Source: Actinomycetes bacterium (GTDB lineage Bacteria > Actinomycetota > Actinomycetes > Mycobacteriales > Mycobacteriaceae). From it: a stretch of DNA of 64,000 bases. Both the position numbers and the translations under genes were made by a program. The stretch is from positions 27,826-91,825 of the forward strand of contig JAHZJB010000139.1 in the NCBI GenBank assembly GCA_022601135.1, in the 5' to 3' direction. Below, piece by piece: positions 37,743-49,941 of this stretch; the stretch's first letter is position 1; each line of letters starts with the position of its first letter. The notes under the pieces are model-generated. The model worked only from the letters and a program-made list of their open reading frames with translations. It was not told where the DNA came from and made no database searches.

Positions 37743-39080
37743 GTGTCCGACGGCCTGTTCGACGTTCCCGCGTCCAATGCTGACCGCGCCGCCGCTGACG
37801 CACTCCCCGGGGGGACGTCGTCGCCGCTGGCTGTGCGGATGCGCCCGGCATCCCTCGACGAAGTCGCCGGCCAGGAACATCTGCTCCAGCCCAACTCGCC
37901 GTTGCGCCGGCTGGTTGAGGGATCCGGAGCGGCCTCGGTCATCCTGTATGGGCCGCCCGGAACCGGTAAGACCACGCTGGCGTCGCTGATCTCGCAGGCG
38001 ACCGGACGCCGGTTTGAGGCCTTGTCGGCGCTCTCGGCCGGTGTCAAGGAAGTTCGGGCAGTCATAGAAAAGGCCCGGGTGGCGTCCGTCGCGGGCGGGC
38101 AGACGGTGCTGTTCATCGACGAGGTGCATCGGTTCTCCAAGACCCAGCAGGATGCGCTGCTGGCCGCGGTGGAGAACCGGGTGGTACTGCTGGTGGCTGC
38201 CACCACCGAGAACCCGTCATTCTCGGTCGTGGCTCCATTGCTGAGCCGTTCGCTGATCCTGCAGCTGCAGCCGCTGCCTCCGCAGGCGATCCGCGGGGTG
38301 GTTCAGCGGGCCATCGACGACGGTCGCGGGTTGGGGGGCCGGGTGCAGGTCACCGACGAGGCGCTCGACCTGTTGGTGGAGCTGTCTGCCGGTGATGCGC
38401 GCCGGGCGCTCACGGCGCTTGAGGTGGCCGCTGAGGCGAGCGAGAAGGTGACCATCGAGGTCATCGAACAATCTCTGGACAGAGCGGCGGTGCGCTACGA
38501 CCGGGATGGCGATCAGCATTACGACGTCGTCAGCGCATTCATCAAGTCCATTCGGGGTTCCGATGTCGACGCGGCGCTGCACTACCTGGCCCGGATGCTG
38601 GTTGCTGGGGAGGATCCCCGATTCGTGGCCCGCCGGCTGGTGATTCTGGCAAGCGAGGACATCGGGATGGCCGATCCGTCCGCGTTGCCGATCGCGGTCG
38701 CCGCCGCACAGACTGTCCAGTTGATCGGCATGCCGGAGGCCCAGCTGACCTTGGCGCACGCCACCGTGCACCTGGCGACGGCGCCCAAATCCAACGCGGT
38801 CACCACCGCGCTGGCGGCTGCGATGGCGGACATCAGGGCCGGCAAAGCCGGTTTGGTGCCAGCGCATCTAAGGGACGGACATTATTCGGGCGCCTCGCAG
38901 CTGGGTAACGCGATCGGCTATCGCTATTCGCATGACGACCGCGATGGGGTTGTGGCGCAACAGTATCCGCCCGATGGGCTGGTGGGGGTGAATTACTACC
39001 GGCCCACTTCGCGGGGTGCCGAGCGGGAGATGTCGACCCGTCTGGAAAAGTTGCGAAGAATCATTCGCCGACGCGAGTAG
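37743..39080 (+). CDS. rarA: RarA/MgsA, replication-associated recombination ATPase
   Basis: A 445-aa AAA+ protein (Rv2559c homologue, RarA/MgsA/WRNIP1 family) acting at stalled replication forks. Visible: [15 protein letters not shown], Walker [10 protein letters not shown] near 76, Walker [19 protein letters not shown] near 124, sensor region AATTENPSF, and the C-terminal tetramerisation domain with [13 protein letters not shown]. Full length. It is the last gene before a 229-bp non-coding stretch. Confidence 0.95.
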   Translation: MSDGLFDVPASNADRAAADALPGGTSSPLAVRMRPASLDEVAGQEHLLQPNSPLRRLVEGSGAASVILYGPPGTGKTTLASLISQATGRRFEALSALSAGVKEVRAVIEKARVASVAGGQTVLFIDEVHRFSKTQQDALLAAVENRVVLLVAATTENPSFSVVAPLLSRSLILQLQPLPPQAIRGVVQRAIDDGRGLGGRVQVTDEALDLLVELSAGDARRALTALEVAAEASEKVTIEVIEQSLDRAAVRYDRDGDQHYDVVSAFIKSIRGSDVDAALHYLARMLVAGEDPRFVARRLVILASEDIGMADPSALPIAVAAAQTVQLIGMPEAQLTLAHATVHLATAPKSNAVTTALAAAMADIRAGKAGLVPAHLRDGHYSGASQLGNAIGYRYSHDDRDGVVAQQYPPDGLVGVNYYRPTSRGAEREMSTRLEKLRRIIRRRE

Positions 39081-39149
39081 CACGCTGCATTTCCCGGATC
39101 CGGTGCCACCGTCGAGAAAGACTGGGCCACAATGTAAGTCGCTCGGCCC

Positions 39150-39163
39150 GGCGCTTCGGCGCC
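39150..39163. terminator. UUCG-capped hairpin downstream of rarA
   Basis: GGCGC-TTCG-GCGCC forms a five-pair stem with a stable tetraloop 70 bases after the rarA stop, in the gap 39081-39309. No T-tract follows. The rest of that gap contains no gene I can support. Confidence 0.4.
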
Positions 39164-39309
39164 CAAGTCCGGACATCCAAAAGCCCGGTATCTATGTGAA
39201 ACCGCCTCGCGGATAATGTACTTGGCTTATTCTGAGCACGATAGCGGCACTATTCAGATTCCAGGTAGGGCGGCAATAGCGTCGATAGCGCTAGTCGGAG
39301 GTTTTCACC

Positions 39310-39672
39310 ATGGGTAATCTTGGTGCATCGAGCTCGCGCCGCGCCGTTCGCGGGCTCGGGGCGGCTCTCATCTCGGGTGGGCTGATTCTGGGCGCATCCA
39401 CAGCTGGGGCCGGAGTCGCTATGGCGCAACCGGGCGGCGGCGGTGGCGGTGGTCAGGGCGGTTCTGGTGGTCAGGGCGGCGCCGGTGGCCAGGGCGGTGC
39501 CGGCGGTCAGGGCGGTGCCGGCGGTCAGGGCGGTGCCGGCGGCGGTCAGGGCCAACCCGGCCAACCCGGTCAACCGGGTCAACCGGGTCAACCGGGCCAG
39601 CCGGGCAACCCGCCCGCTGCGGTTATCGATAACGACAACTGCATCTGGCCGCAGTACGATCCCAGATGCTGA
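39310..39672 (+). CDS. Secreted glycine/glutamine-rich repeat protein
   Basis: A 120-aa protein with a signal peptide (cleavage likely after AGVAMA, residue 39). The mature part is low-complexity: five GGQGG[SA] hexads (residues 47-76), then six QPG triplets (82-99), then a short complex tail NPPAAVIDNDNCIWPQYDPRC with two cysteines. The ordered tail suggests the function, perhaps wall or surface anchoring, lies there; I recognise no family. ATG start with GGAGG at 39297-39301, eight bases upstream, supports it strongly over an overlapping antisense frame. Transcribed alone. Confidence 0.75.
   Translation: MGNLGASSSRRAVRGLGAALISGGLILGASTAGAGVAMAQPGGGGGGGQGGSGGQGGAGGQGGAGGQGGAGGQGGAGGGQGQPGQPGQPGQPGQPGQPGNPPAAVIDNDNCIWPQYDPRC
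39448..39606 (+). repeat. Two in-frame tandem repeat arrays in the secreted protein gene
   Basis: Five 18-bp units encoding GGQGG[SA] occupy 39448-39537, and six 9-bp units encoding QPG occupy 39553-39606. Several neighbouring units are identical or differ at one third-codon base, so copy number is likely variable between strains. Confidence 0.88.
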
Positions 39673-39956
39673 CGGTGGACCAGATGCCGGAGGTGCTGCG
39701 GCGCAGTAGCCATCGCGCTGTCGGAACGCATCCGCAACGCCTCGCGGGCTGGCCGCAGTAACCGGGCATTCGAGGACCACACTGTCAGCGCCTGCCCAAG
39801 GCGCGAGGTTTCGGAGCGCTTGCGACCCGCGATAGCGGCGCACTGCGGTCACCACGCCGGTGTTCGGGATGGGCCTCCTCGAAAGCGTCTGCGGTGCAGC
39901 AGAAATAACCTCACGATGACGCATGCAACGGGCTCGCCCAGATTCAGTAGGGCTCG

Positions 39957-39962
39957 TAGGCT
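39957..39962 (+). promoter_or_regulatory. Candidate -10 for a leaderless yjbQ transcript
   Basis: TAGGCT is six bases before the ATG at 39969, with no Shine-Dalgarno between, the pattern of a leaderless mycobacterial gene. The 296-bp stretch 39673-39968 before it otherwise shows nothing I can annotate. Confidence 0.5.
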
Positions 39963-39968
39963 AGACGG

Positions 39969-40370
39969 ATGAAGACCGAAGTGCTCGACCTGGACACTTC
40001 CCGCTGCCGAATCGTGGACCTGACAAAGGCCCTACGGTCGTTCTGCGCGCCGGAGGGGGACGGGTTGTGCAACGTCTTCATCCCGCATGCCACGGCGGGC
40101 GTCGCGATCATCGAGACCGGTGCCGGCTCCGACGACGACCTCGTCGAAGCGCTCGAGCGGCTGTTGCCCCGAGACAACCGCTATCGCCACCAGCACGGGA
40201 CTCCAGGTCATGGCGCCGACCACGTTCTGCCCGGTCTGGTGTCGCCGTCGGTGACCGTGCCGGTGGGCGATGGCCAGCCTTTGCTGGGCACCTGGCAGAG
40301 CGTTGTGTTGGTGGATCTGAACAGGGATAACCCCCGTCGCTCGGTCCGGTTGAGCTTCCTGAAGGCGTAG
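39969..40370 (+). CDS. YjbQ/UPF0047 family protein
   Basis: A 133-aa single-domain protein of the YjbQ (UPF0047) family, homologous to Rv2556c. Family signatures are FIPHATAGVAIIETG, HGADHVLPGLVSPSVTVPV and GTWQSVVLVDLNRDNPRRSVRLSF near the C-terminus, containing the conserved His residues. Members have been annotated as secondary thiamine-phosphate synthases from weak in vitro activity; the real role is uncertain. ATG start, probably leaderless. Lies 92 bp upstream of alaS on the same strand. Confidence 0.92.
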   Translation: MKTEVLDLDTSRCRIVDLTKALRSFCAPEGDGLCNVFIPHATAGVAIIETGAGSDDDLVEALERLLPRDNRYRHQHGTPGHGADHVLPGLVSPSVTVPVGDGQPLLGTWQSVVLVDLNRDNPRRSVRLSFLKA

Positions 40371-40462
40371 CGGAGGGGACCGGTACTGTGGGGCGTCGAG
40401 TATTTGCAGGTGACGGCTGATCGGCTGCCGGCGCCATGGACTAGAACCGAGGGCAACGGGAC

Positions 40463-43177
40463 GTGCAGACACACGAGATCAGGACGCGGTTCCTCGATCA
40501 TTTCGTGAAGGCGGGCCACACCGAAGTGCCCAGCGCTTCGGTGATCCTCAATGATCCCAACCTGTTGTTCGTCAACGCCGGGATGGTGCAATTCGTCCCG
40601 TTCTTCCTTGGTCAGAGCACGCCGCCGTGGCGGCGCGCGACCAGCATCCAGAAGTGCATTCGCACTCCGGACATCGACGAAGTGGGCATCACCACCCGAC
40701 ACAACACGTTTTTTCAGATGGCCGGAAACTTCTCGTTCGGCGACTACTTCAAGGCCGGGGCCATCGAGCTGGCCTGGACGCTGTTGACCAACCCGGTGGA
40801 CCAGGGTGGCTATGGATTTGATCCTGAAAAGCTCTGGGCCACCGTTTATCTAGATGATGACGAAGCCGCGCAACTGTGGCGAGACCTCGCCGGCCTGCCG
40901 CCGGAACGGATACAGCGGCGCGGTATGGCCGACAACTACTGGTCCATGGGGATTCCCGGACCCTGCGGTCCGTCCTCGGAGATCTACTACGACCGCGGTC
41001 CTGAGTACGGCGTTGAGGGTGGTCCGGAGGTCAACGAGGACCGCTACATCGAGATCTGGAACCTCGTGTTCATGGAGAACGAGCGCGGCGAGGGCACCTC
41101 GAAGGAGAGCTTCGAGATCCTGGGCCCGCTGCCAAGGCAGAACATAGATACCGGCATGGGGATCGAACGCGTGGCCTGCCTGCTGCAGGGGGTCGACAAT
41201 GTCTACGAGACAGATCTGTTGCGTCCCGCCATCGAATTGATGGCCGCGCGCGCACCGCGCGGGTACGGGCAGGGGGTTCACGACGATGACGTGCGTTACC
41301 GCATCATCGCCGACCACAGCCGAACCGCCGCGATCATCATCGCCGACGGGGTAAGCCCCGGAAACGAGGGCCGTGGCTATGTGCTGCGGCGATTGTTGCG
41401 CCGCATCATCCGCGCTGCGAAACTGCTGGGGATCGAGCAGCCCGTCATGCATGATCTGATCGCTACGGTGCGGGACGCCGCGGGCCCGTCGTACCCAGAA
41501 CTGGTCGACGATTTCGATCGCATTCAGCGTATCGCGGTGGCCGAGGAGACGGCATTCAACCGGACGCTGGCCTCGGGATCCCGGCTGTTCGAGGAGGCCG
41601 CGCGTGCGACGAAGGCCTCCGGGGCCGAGGTGCTGTCTGGCGCCGACGCCTTCGCGCTTCATGACACCTATGGCTTCCCGATCGAATTGACCCTCGAGAT
41701 GGCCGCCGAGGCGGACCTGCGAGTCGATGAGGAGGGTTTCCGCGGCTTGATGTCCGAGCAGCGCCGCCGAGCCAAAGCCGACGCAGCCGCGCGTAAACAA
41801 GCACATGCCGATCTGTCGGCCTATCGTGACCTCGTCGATGCCGGCCCGACCCAATTCACCGGTTTCGATGAATTATCCACCGAAGCAACAATTCTTGGAA
41901 TCTTCGTGGACGGCAAGCGTGTCCCGGTTGTTGCCCACGAGCCGACCGTCGCAGAGTCGCGCGTGGAGCTGATACTCGACCGCACCCCTTTCTACGCGGA
42001 GTCAGGGGGCCAGATCGCCGACGAAGGCAGCCTCAGTGGGACCGGGACGTCGGAGACGGCACGCGCGGCTGTTACCGATGTGCAGAAGATCGCCAAAACT
42101 CTATGGGCGCATCACGTCACCGTGGAATCAGGAGAATTCGTCGAGGGCGATACCGTGGAAGCGGCCGTCGACCCTCGCTGGCGGCACGGTGCCACCCAAG
42201 GGCATTCCGGAACGCATATGGTCCACGCCGCATTGCGACAGGTGTTGGGCCCCAACGCCGTTCAGGCGGGTTCTCTGAACCGCCCCGGCTACCTGCGATT
42301 TGACTTCAACTGGCAGGGTGCGCTCAGCGAGCAGCAGCGTACCCAAATCGAAGAGGTGACCAACGAAGCGGTCGAGGCGGACTACGAGGTGCACAGTTTC
42401 ACCACCGACTTGGACCGGGCCAAGGCGATGGGTGCGATGGCACTCTTCGGTGAGGCCTATCCCGACGAGGTGCGAGTCGTAGAGATCGGCGGTCCGTTTT
42501 CGCTGGAGCTGTGCGGCGGCACACATGTCCGCAATTCCGCCCAGATCGGCCCGGTCACGATCCTCGGAGAGTCATCCGTCGGATCGGGTGTTCGGCGGGT
42601 CGAGGCCTACGTCGGACTGGATTCGTTCCGGCACCTGGCCAAGGAGCGCGCCCTCATGGCGGGTCTTGCTTCCTCACTCAAGGTTCCCTCCAAGGAAGTG
42701 CCCGGACGCGTAGCCCACCTCGTGGAGCGATTGCGCTCGGCCGAGAAGGAACTCGACCGCATGCGGATGGTGAACGCGCGCGCTGCTGCGGCCAATGCTG
42801 CGGCCGGTGCCGAGGAAGTCGGTAAGGTTCGATTGGTGGCCCAGCGGATGGCCGGCGGAATGCCGGCCGGTGACCTGCGCTCTCTCGTCGGCGATATCCG
42901 CGGGAAGCTGGGCAGCGGCCCGGGCGTTGTGGCGCTGATCGCCGCCCCGGGTGAGGGCACAAACGGCGGCGACAACGAATCCGTCCCCTACGTGGTCGCA
43001 GTAAACGAGGCGGCACAGGATCTCGGTTTGCGGGCCGACGACCTGATCCAGCAGTTGGGTGCCGCGCTCAACGGCCGCGGCGGGGGTAAGGCAGATTTGG
43101 CGCAGGGTTCCGGTAGGGGGGCGGCGGGTATCGACGCGGCGTTGGCGGCGATACGCGCAGAGATCGGCCGGAGATAG
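40463..43177 (+). CDS. alaS: Alanyl-tRNA synthetase
   Basis: AlaRS (904 aa). The class II catalytic domain begins with [18 protein letters not shown] and includes [19 protein letters not shown] (motif 2). The editing domain carries [11 protein letters not shown] near 580 and [13 protein letters not shown] near 690, the zinc-binding editing site. The C-terminal C-Ala domain ends the protein. GTG start at 40463 by family length; only a weak ribosome site is seen. TACTGT at 40384-40389 could be its -10. ruvX begins four bases after the stop (Rv2555c-Rv2554c order). Confidence 0.97.
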   Translation: MQTHEIRTRFLDHFVKAGHTEVPSASVILNDPNLLFVNAGMVQFVPFFLGQSTPPWRRATSIQKCIRTPDIDEVGITTRHNTFFQMAGNFSFGDYFKAGAIELAWTLLTNPVDQGGYGFDPEKLWATVYLDDDEAAQLWRDLAGLPPERIQRRGMADNYWSMGIPGPCGPSSEIYYDRGPEYGVEGGPEVNEDRYIEIWNLVFMENERGEGTSKESFEILGPLPRQNIDTGMGIERVACLLQGVDNVYETDLLRPAIELMAARAPRGYGQGVHDDDVRYRIIADHSRTAAIIIADGVSPGNEGRGYVLRRLLRRIIRAAKLLGIEQPVMHDLIATVRDAAGPSYPELVDDFDRIQRIAVAEETAFNRTLASGSRLFEEAARATKASGAEVLSGADAFALHDTYGFPIELTLEMAAEADLRVDEEGFRGLMSEQRRRAKADAAARKQAHADLSAYRDLVDAGPTQFTGFDELSTEATILGIFVDGKRVPVVAHEPTVAESRVELILDRTPFYAESGGQIADEGSLSGTGTSETARAAVTDVQKIAKTLWAHHVTVESGEFVEGDTVEAAVDPRWRHGATQGHSGTHMVHAALRQVLGPNAVQAGSLNRPGYLRFDFNWQGALSEQQRTQIEEVTNEAVEADYEVHSFTTDLDRAKAMGAMALFGEAYPDEVRVVEIGGPFSLELCGGTHVRNSAQIGPVTILGESSVGSGVRRVEAYVGLDSFRHLAKERALMAGLASSLKVPSKEVPGRVAHLVERLRSAEKELDRMRMVNARAAAANAAAGAEEVGKVRLVAQRMAGGMPAGDLRSLVGDIRGKLGSGPGVVALIAAPGEGTNGGDNESVPYVVAVNEAAQDLGLRADDLIQQLGAALNGRGGGKADLAQGSGRGAAGIDAALAAIRAEIGRR

Positions 43178-43181
43178 CCGG

Positions 43182-43718
43182 ATGGCCCACACCGACGAAC
43201 CCGCATCGCAGGACCGCCGGCCGGATCGGCCCGGAGATCCCGGGGGAGCCCCCGACCCCGGCCGCGGGCGGCGTCTCGGCATCGACGTCGGCAGTGTTCG
43301 CATCGGCGTGGCGGTCAGCGACCCCGACGGTATTCTCGCAACACCGCTGGAGACCGTCTCCAGGGATCGTCGATCGGCCAAACACCTCCGCCGGCTCGCC
43401 CGGCTGATCGAGGAACACCAGGCCGTCGAGGTTGTGGTGGGTCTACCCCGCACGCTGGCCGATCGCGCGGGATCCTCGGCACGGGATGCCGTCGACCTGG
43501 CCGACCTGCTTGCCGACCATATCGCACCGGTGCCGGTACGGTTGTCCGACGAACGGTTCACCACCGTGACCGCTCAGCGCTCACTGCGTGAGGCCGGGGT
43601 GCGCGCCAAAGGGCAGCGCTCGATGATCGATCAGGTCGCGGCGGTGGGGATTCTGCAGAACTGGCTGGACCAGCGGCGGGCGGCGCTGACCGCACACGGA
43701 GAGGTCGGGGATGGCTGA
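43182..43718 (+). CDS. ruvX: RuvX/YqgF, putative pre-16S rRNA nuclease
   Basis: A 178-aa RNase H-fold protein (Rv2554c). The first strand [18 protein letters not shown] carries the first catalytic Asp; [17 protein letters not shown] and [11 protein letters not shown] supply the other conserved acidic segments, and [17 protein letters not shown] ends the fold. YqgF family members process the 5' end of 16S rRNA precursor; the Holliday junction role is an older proposal. The first 28 residues are a charged extension. ATG with CGGAGA upstream; overlaps mltG by eight bases. Confidence 0.94.
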   Translation: MAHTDEPASQDRRPDRPGDPGGAPDPGRGRRLGIDVGSVRIGVAVSDPDGILATPLETVSRDRRSAKHLRRLARLIEEHQAVEVVVGLPRTLADRAGSSARDAVDLADLLADHIAPVPVRLSDERFTTVTAQRSLREAGVRAKGQRSMIDQVAAVGILQNWLDQRRAALTAHGEVGDG

Positions 43719-44958
43719 CGATTGGCGCGGTGCACGCGCCGAACCATTGGCGGTGGGACCCCCACGGCGCCGGGGAGAGCGCCGCGACCGCGCCAGAGCT
43801 GCGCGCTTCAAGCGCAAGCGCCGGTTCGCGGCCGCTATAGCGCTGACCCTGCTGGTGGTTGTGGTCGTCGGAGCGGTGTTGCTCGGTTCCAGGATGTGGA
43901 ATTCGTTATTCGGAACGGAGAACGCCGACTACGCGGGCGACGGCATCCAGGATGTGGTGATCCAGGTCCATGAAGGCGACTCCACCACCGCGATCAGTAA
44001 GACCCTGCTGGACCAGAACGTCGTGGCGAGTTCCCAGGCGTTCGTCGATGCGGCTTCGGGTAACCCGGCCATCTCAGCCATCCAGCCGGGCTTCTACAAG
44101 GTTCGTACCGAGATCCCCGCGGCCAGCGCGGTCACCCGGCTGGCCGATCCCGCCAACCGGGTCGGCAGATTGGTGATTCCGGAGGGGCGGCAACTCGATG
44201 ACGTGAAACAGGTGAAGAACAACGAAGTCACCGACGGCATCTTCAGGCTGATCTCGAATGCGTCGTGTGTCGACCTCGATGGTCACCGCAGATGCGTCTC
44301 GGTAGCAGACCTCCGCAACATCGCCGCCGCCGCGCCACCGGAAATGTTGTCGGTCCCGCTATGGGCGACGAGCCCGGTCGAGGCCCTCGGGCCAGACCAT
44401 CGTCGGCTGGAGGGGCTGATCGCGCCGGGCACCTGGAACATCAACCCATCAGCTGAACCGTTGGAGATTCTGGCCACGTTGATAGCGGTCAGCGCGGCGC
44501 AATACGAACAGGGTGGTCTGCTCGACACGGCTGCGGCGCTGGAGATGTCGCCGTACGACACCCTGATCGTGGCGTCGCTGGTACAGCGCGAAGCCATGCC
44601 GCAGGATTTCTCCAAAGTGGCCCGGGTGATCTACAACCGGTTGGCCGAGCAACGGACTCTGGAGTTCGACTCCACCGTGAATTTTCCGCTGGACCGCATC
44701 GAGGTAGCGACCACCGATAGCGACCGGGGTCAGGCGACACCGTGGAACACGTATTTGCGGCCCGGGCTCCCGGCTACGCCGATCTGCTCGCCCGGCCAAC
44801 CCGCCCTTGCCGCAGCCGAGCGGCCCGAGCCAGGGGATTGGTTGTACTTCGTGACCGTCGACATGCAGGGCACAACGCTTTTCACTCGCGAGTACCAGCA
44901 GCATCTGGCAAACATCGAGGTCGCGAGACGTAACGGCGTCCTCGACTCGGCACGATGA
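43711..44958 (+). CDS. mltG: MltG, endolytic murein transglycosylase
   Basis: A 415-aa YceG/MltG protein (Rv2553c). A basic cytoplasmic N-terminus (about 1-42) leads to one membrane helix (about 43-65), then a LysM-like region and the catalytic domain with the family motif [10 protein letters not shown] near 290, whose Glu is catalytic, plus [22 protein letters not shown]. It cleaves nascent glycan strands and may set their length. The ATG lies within the end of ruvX, so the pair is coupled; aroE follows after 28 bases. Confidence 0.95.
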   Translation: MADDWRGARAEPLAVGPPRRRGERRDRARAARFKRKRRFAAAIALTLLVVVVVGAVLLGSRMWNSLFGTENADYAGDGIQDVVIQVHEGDSTTAISKTLLDQNVVASSQAFVDAASGNPAISAIQPGFYKVRTEIPAASAVTRLADPANRVGRLVIPEGRQLDDVKQVKNNEVTDGIFRLISNASCVDLDGHRRCVSVADLRNIAAAAPPEMLSVPLWATSPVEALGPDHRRLEGLIAPGTWNINPSAEPLEILATLIAVSAAQYEQGGLLDTAAALEMSPYDTLIVASLVQREAMPQDFSKVARVIYNRLAEQRTLEFDSTVNFPLDRIEVATTDSDRGQATPWNTYLRPGLPATPICSPGQPALAAAERPEPGDWLYFVTVDMQGTTLFTREYQQHLANIEVARRNGVLDSAR

Positions 44959-44986
44959 GCACCTGCGCCAAGATCAGAGGGCGCTA

Positions 44987-45802
44987 GTGGACCTGGGGTC
45001 CCGACGGGCGGCGGTGCTCGGCTCTCCGATTGCGCATTCGCGTTCCCCACAGCTGCACCTGGCGGCATATCGGGCTCTCGGATTGGAAGGCTGGACCTAC
45101 GACCGCATCGATTGCAACGCCGAGCAGCTACCCGGGGTGATCGCCGGGTTTGGAGCGGAATGGGTGGGGGTGTCGGTGACGATGCCGGGCAAGTTCGCCG
45201 CCCTGCGAGTCGCCGACAGCGCCACCGCCCGCGCGACGCTGGTCGGATCGGCCAACACGCTGGTCCGCTCACCGGCGGGCTGGCATGCCGACAACACCGA
45301 TATCGACGGCGTGGTGGGTGCGCTGGCAGGCACCGCGGTGTCTGGCCGGGCGATGGTGGTGGGCTCGGGCGGCACCGCTCCAGCGGTGGTCGCCGGCCTC
45401 GTCGAACATGGCGCCCGACACGTCGTGGTGGCAGCGCGGAACGCCGAGAAGGCGGCACCGCTGGTCGACCTGGCGATCGGCTGCGGCGCTCGATCGCATT
45501 GGACCGATCTCACCAGCGCGCAGCTGGCCGACGAGGTTGCTCGGGTCGATGTCGTGGTGAACACGGTGCCCGCACACGCCGTCGCCCCGTACGCGCCCCG
45601 ACTGGCGGGGACACCGGTTCTGCTCGACGCGATTTACGACCCCTGGCCAACCCCGCTGGCCTCAACCGTTCGGGCAGCCGGCGGGACCGTGATCAGCGGC
45701 CTGCAGATGCTGCTGAACCAGGCGATCACCCAGGTCGAGCAATTCACCGGGTTGCCGGCGCCCCGCGAGGCGATGCGAGCAGCGCTCGGCGAAGCCCCCT
45801 GA
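44987..45802 (+). CDS. aroE: Shikimate dehydrogenase
   Basis: AroE (271 aa, Rv2552c) reduces 3-dehydroshikimate to shikimate with NADPH. Visible are the substrate-binding GSPIAHSRSPQLH near 11, VTMPGKFAAL with the catalytic lysine near 64, NTD in WHADNTDIDG near 103, and the nucleotide-binding VVGSGGTAPAV near 124. The start is GTG 44987 with AGAGGG just upstream. It opens a cluster of shikimate genes (aroE, then aroC-aroK-aroB) interrupted by a prepilin peptidase gene. Confidence 0.94.
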   Translation: MDLGSRRAAVLGSPIAHSRSPQLHLAAYRALGLEGWTYDRIDCNAEQLPGVIAGFGAEWVGVSVTMPGKFAALRVADSATARATLVGSANTLVRSPAGWHADNTDIDGVVGALAGTAVSGRAMVVGSGGTAPAVVAGLVEHGARHVVVAARNAEKAAPLVDLAIGCGARSHWTDLTSAQLADEVARVDVVVNTVPAHAVAPYAPRLAGTPVLLDAIYDPWPTPLASTVRAAGGTVISGLQMLLNQAITQVEQFTGLPAPREAMRAALGEAP

Positions 45803-45854
45803 CGCCGCGAAATCGTTGCTCATGGCTGGCCGACGGCGGACTTAGCCTGAGGAG

Positions 45855-46295
45855 GTGGGGGAGACCTGGGAGGAATCGGCCATCGTCTGTGTGGCGTGCT
45901 GGCTCATCGCGTTGACTTACTTCGACATTCGGCGGCGACGCCTTCCGAATCTACTCACGCTGCCAGGTGCGGCTCTGGTCATGGCCGGCGCGGCGCTGAC
46001 GGGTCATGGTGCGATGGCTTTCGCCGGGGCTGCGGCGATGTTTGCGATATACGCGGTCGTGCATCTGGTTGCTCCGCAGGCGATGGGCGCCGGCGATGTC
46101 AAGCTCGCCCTCGGTCTCGGTGCCCTCACCGGTCCGTTCGGACCGGACGTGTGGTTGCTGGCCGTGTTGGGAGCGTCTCTCGGTACGGCGCTGCTGGGGT
46201 TGATCCGGCTCCTCGGCGGCGACCGGTCACCCCTGCCGCACGGTCCGTCGATGTGCATTGCCGCCGCAAGCGCGGTGGCAGTCGGGCTGATCTAG
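45855..46295 (+). CDS. Type IV prepilin peptidase-like (A24) membrane protease
   Basis: A 146-aa membrane protein with about four to five helices, homologous to Rv2551c. The two catalytic aspartates of A24 leader peptidases are visible in YFDIRRRRLPN near residue 25 and GAGDVKLALGLG near 78. The N-methylase domain of classical PilD is absent. It could process Flp/Tad-type prepilins, but no pilin or tad genes are nearby. GTG start at 45855; TAGCCT (45844-45849) is a possible -10 just upstream, overlapping a GAGGAG ribosome-site-like run. Confidence 0.88.
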   Translation: MGETWEESAIVCVACWLIALTYFDIRRRRLPNLLTLPGAALVMAGAALTGHGAMAFAGAAAMFAIYAVVHLVAPQAMGAGDVKLALGLGALTGPFGPDVWLLAVLGASLGTALLGLIRLLGGDRSPLPHGPSMCIAAASAVAVGLI

Positions 46296-46341
46296 GGCCG
46301 TCTGATCAGCCGGTGGCCGGTGCCGTGCGAAAATGGGCCCC

Positions 46342-47552
46342 GTGTTGAGATGGACGACAGCAGGGGAATCCCACGGCCGCGCATTGGTGGCCATGGTCGA
46401 AGGCATGGTCGCCGGCGTCCACCTCACCTCGCGCGATATTGCGGCGCAGCTGGCCCGTCGACGCCTCGGCTACGGTCGAGGTGCGCGAATGAAGTTCGAG
46501 CAGGACCAGATCACGCTGCTTGCCGGGTTGCGCCACGGCCTCACTCTGGGTGGCCCCATAGCCATCGAGATTGGTAATACCGAATGGCCCAAGTGGGAAA
46601 CGGTCATGGCGCCCGATCCCGTTGATCCGGCCGTTCTGGCTGACGGGGCGGCCCGTAACGCGCCGCTGACCAGGCCGCGACCCGGCCATGCCGACTATGC
46701 CGGGATGCTGAAGTACGGTTTCGACGACGCCCGCCCGGTGCTCGAACGCGCCAGTGCCCGCGAAACGGCGGCTCGGGTCGCGGCCGGCACCGTTGCCCGG
46801 GCCTTCCTGCAGCAGGCCCTGGGAGTCGACATCATCTCCCACGTCATTTCCGTCGGGGCATCCCAGGCCTACGACGGTCCGCCGCCGCGGGCCGCGGATC
46901 TGGCCGCAATCGACGCCAGTCCGGTACGCGCCTTCGACGAGGCAACCGAGGCGCTGATGATCGCGCAGATCGAGGATGCCAAACGCGACGGTGACACGCT
47001 CGGCGGAGTGGTCGAGGTCATTGCCCACGGACTGCCCATCGGGCTCGGTTCGTTCACCAGTGGCGACGATAGACTGGACAGTCAGTTGGCTGGCGCGGTG
47101 ATGGGGATTCAGGCGATCAAGGGCGTGGAGATCGGTGACGGCTTCGAGACCGCACGTAGGCGCGGCTCGGTAGCCCATGACGAGATGCATCCGGGTCCCG
47201 ACGGCGTGATGCGATCCACCAACCGTGCCGGTGGCCTGGAAGGTGGCATGAGCAACGGGCAGCCGTTGCGGGTGCGCGCCGCAATGAAGCCCATTTCCAC
47301 CGTGCCGCGTGCGCTGGCCACCGTGGACATGGTCACCGGGGAGGAAGCGGTGGCCATCCACCAGCGCTCCGACGTGTGCGCAGTGCCGGCTGCCGGTGTG
47401 GTCTGCGAGACGATGGTGGCGCTGGTGCTGGCGCGGGCGGCGCTGAAGAAATTCGGCGGCGACTCACTGGGCGAGACGCGCGCCAACATCGACTCCTACC
47501 TGCGTGCTGTTGCCGACCGGGAACCATCAGGCGCCGCGCAGGCATCGGGCTG

Positions 47553-47553
<1 letters not shown>
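46342..47553 (+). CDS. aroC: Chorismate synthase
   Basis: Chorismate synthase (403 aa; called aroF in M. tuberculosis, Rv2540c) makes chorismate from EPSP using reduced FMN. Conserved: [11 protein letters not shown] at the start, [15 protein letters not shown] near 40, [15 protein letters not shown] near 110, [18 protein letters not shown], and [20 protein letters not shown] near 350. I chose GTG 46342, giving V-L-R-W as in homologues; an ATG three codons earlier is in frame. The stop overlaps the aroK ATG. Confidence 0.96.
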
Positions 47554-49908
<2,355 letters not shown>

Positions 49909-49927
49909 GAGGCCACACCCTAGCGAG

Positions 49928-49933
49928 TAGCGT
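49928..49933 (+). promoter_or_regulatory. Candidate -10 for leaderless pepQ
   Basis: TAGCGT lies eight bases before the pepQ GTG in the 33-bp divergent gap, which is too short to hold a normal leader, so leaderless transcription of pepQ is likely. Confidence 0.5.
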
Positions 49934-49941
49934 CACAGCCC

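Noticed and set aside
39250..39924. A 224-codon minus-strand frame over the secreted glycine-rich gene
   Set aside because: Its repeats are simply the antisense of the plus-strand repeats. The plus frame has a ribosome site, a signal peptide and a logical end; the minus frame has none.
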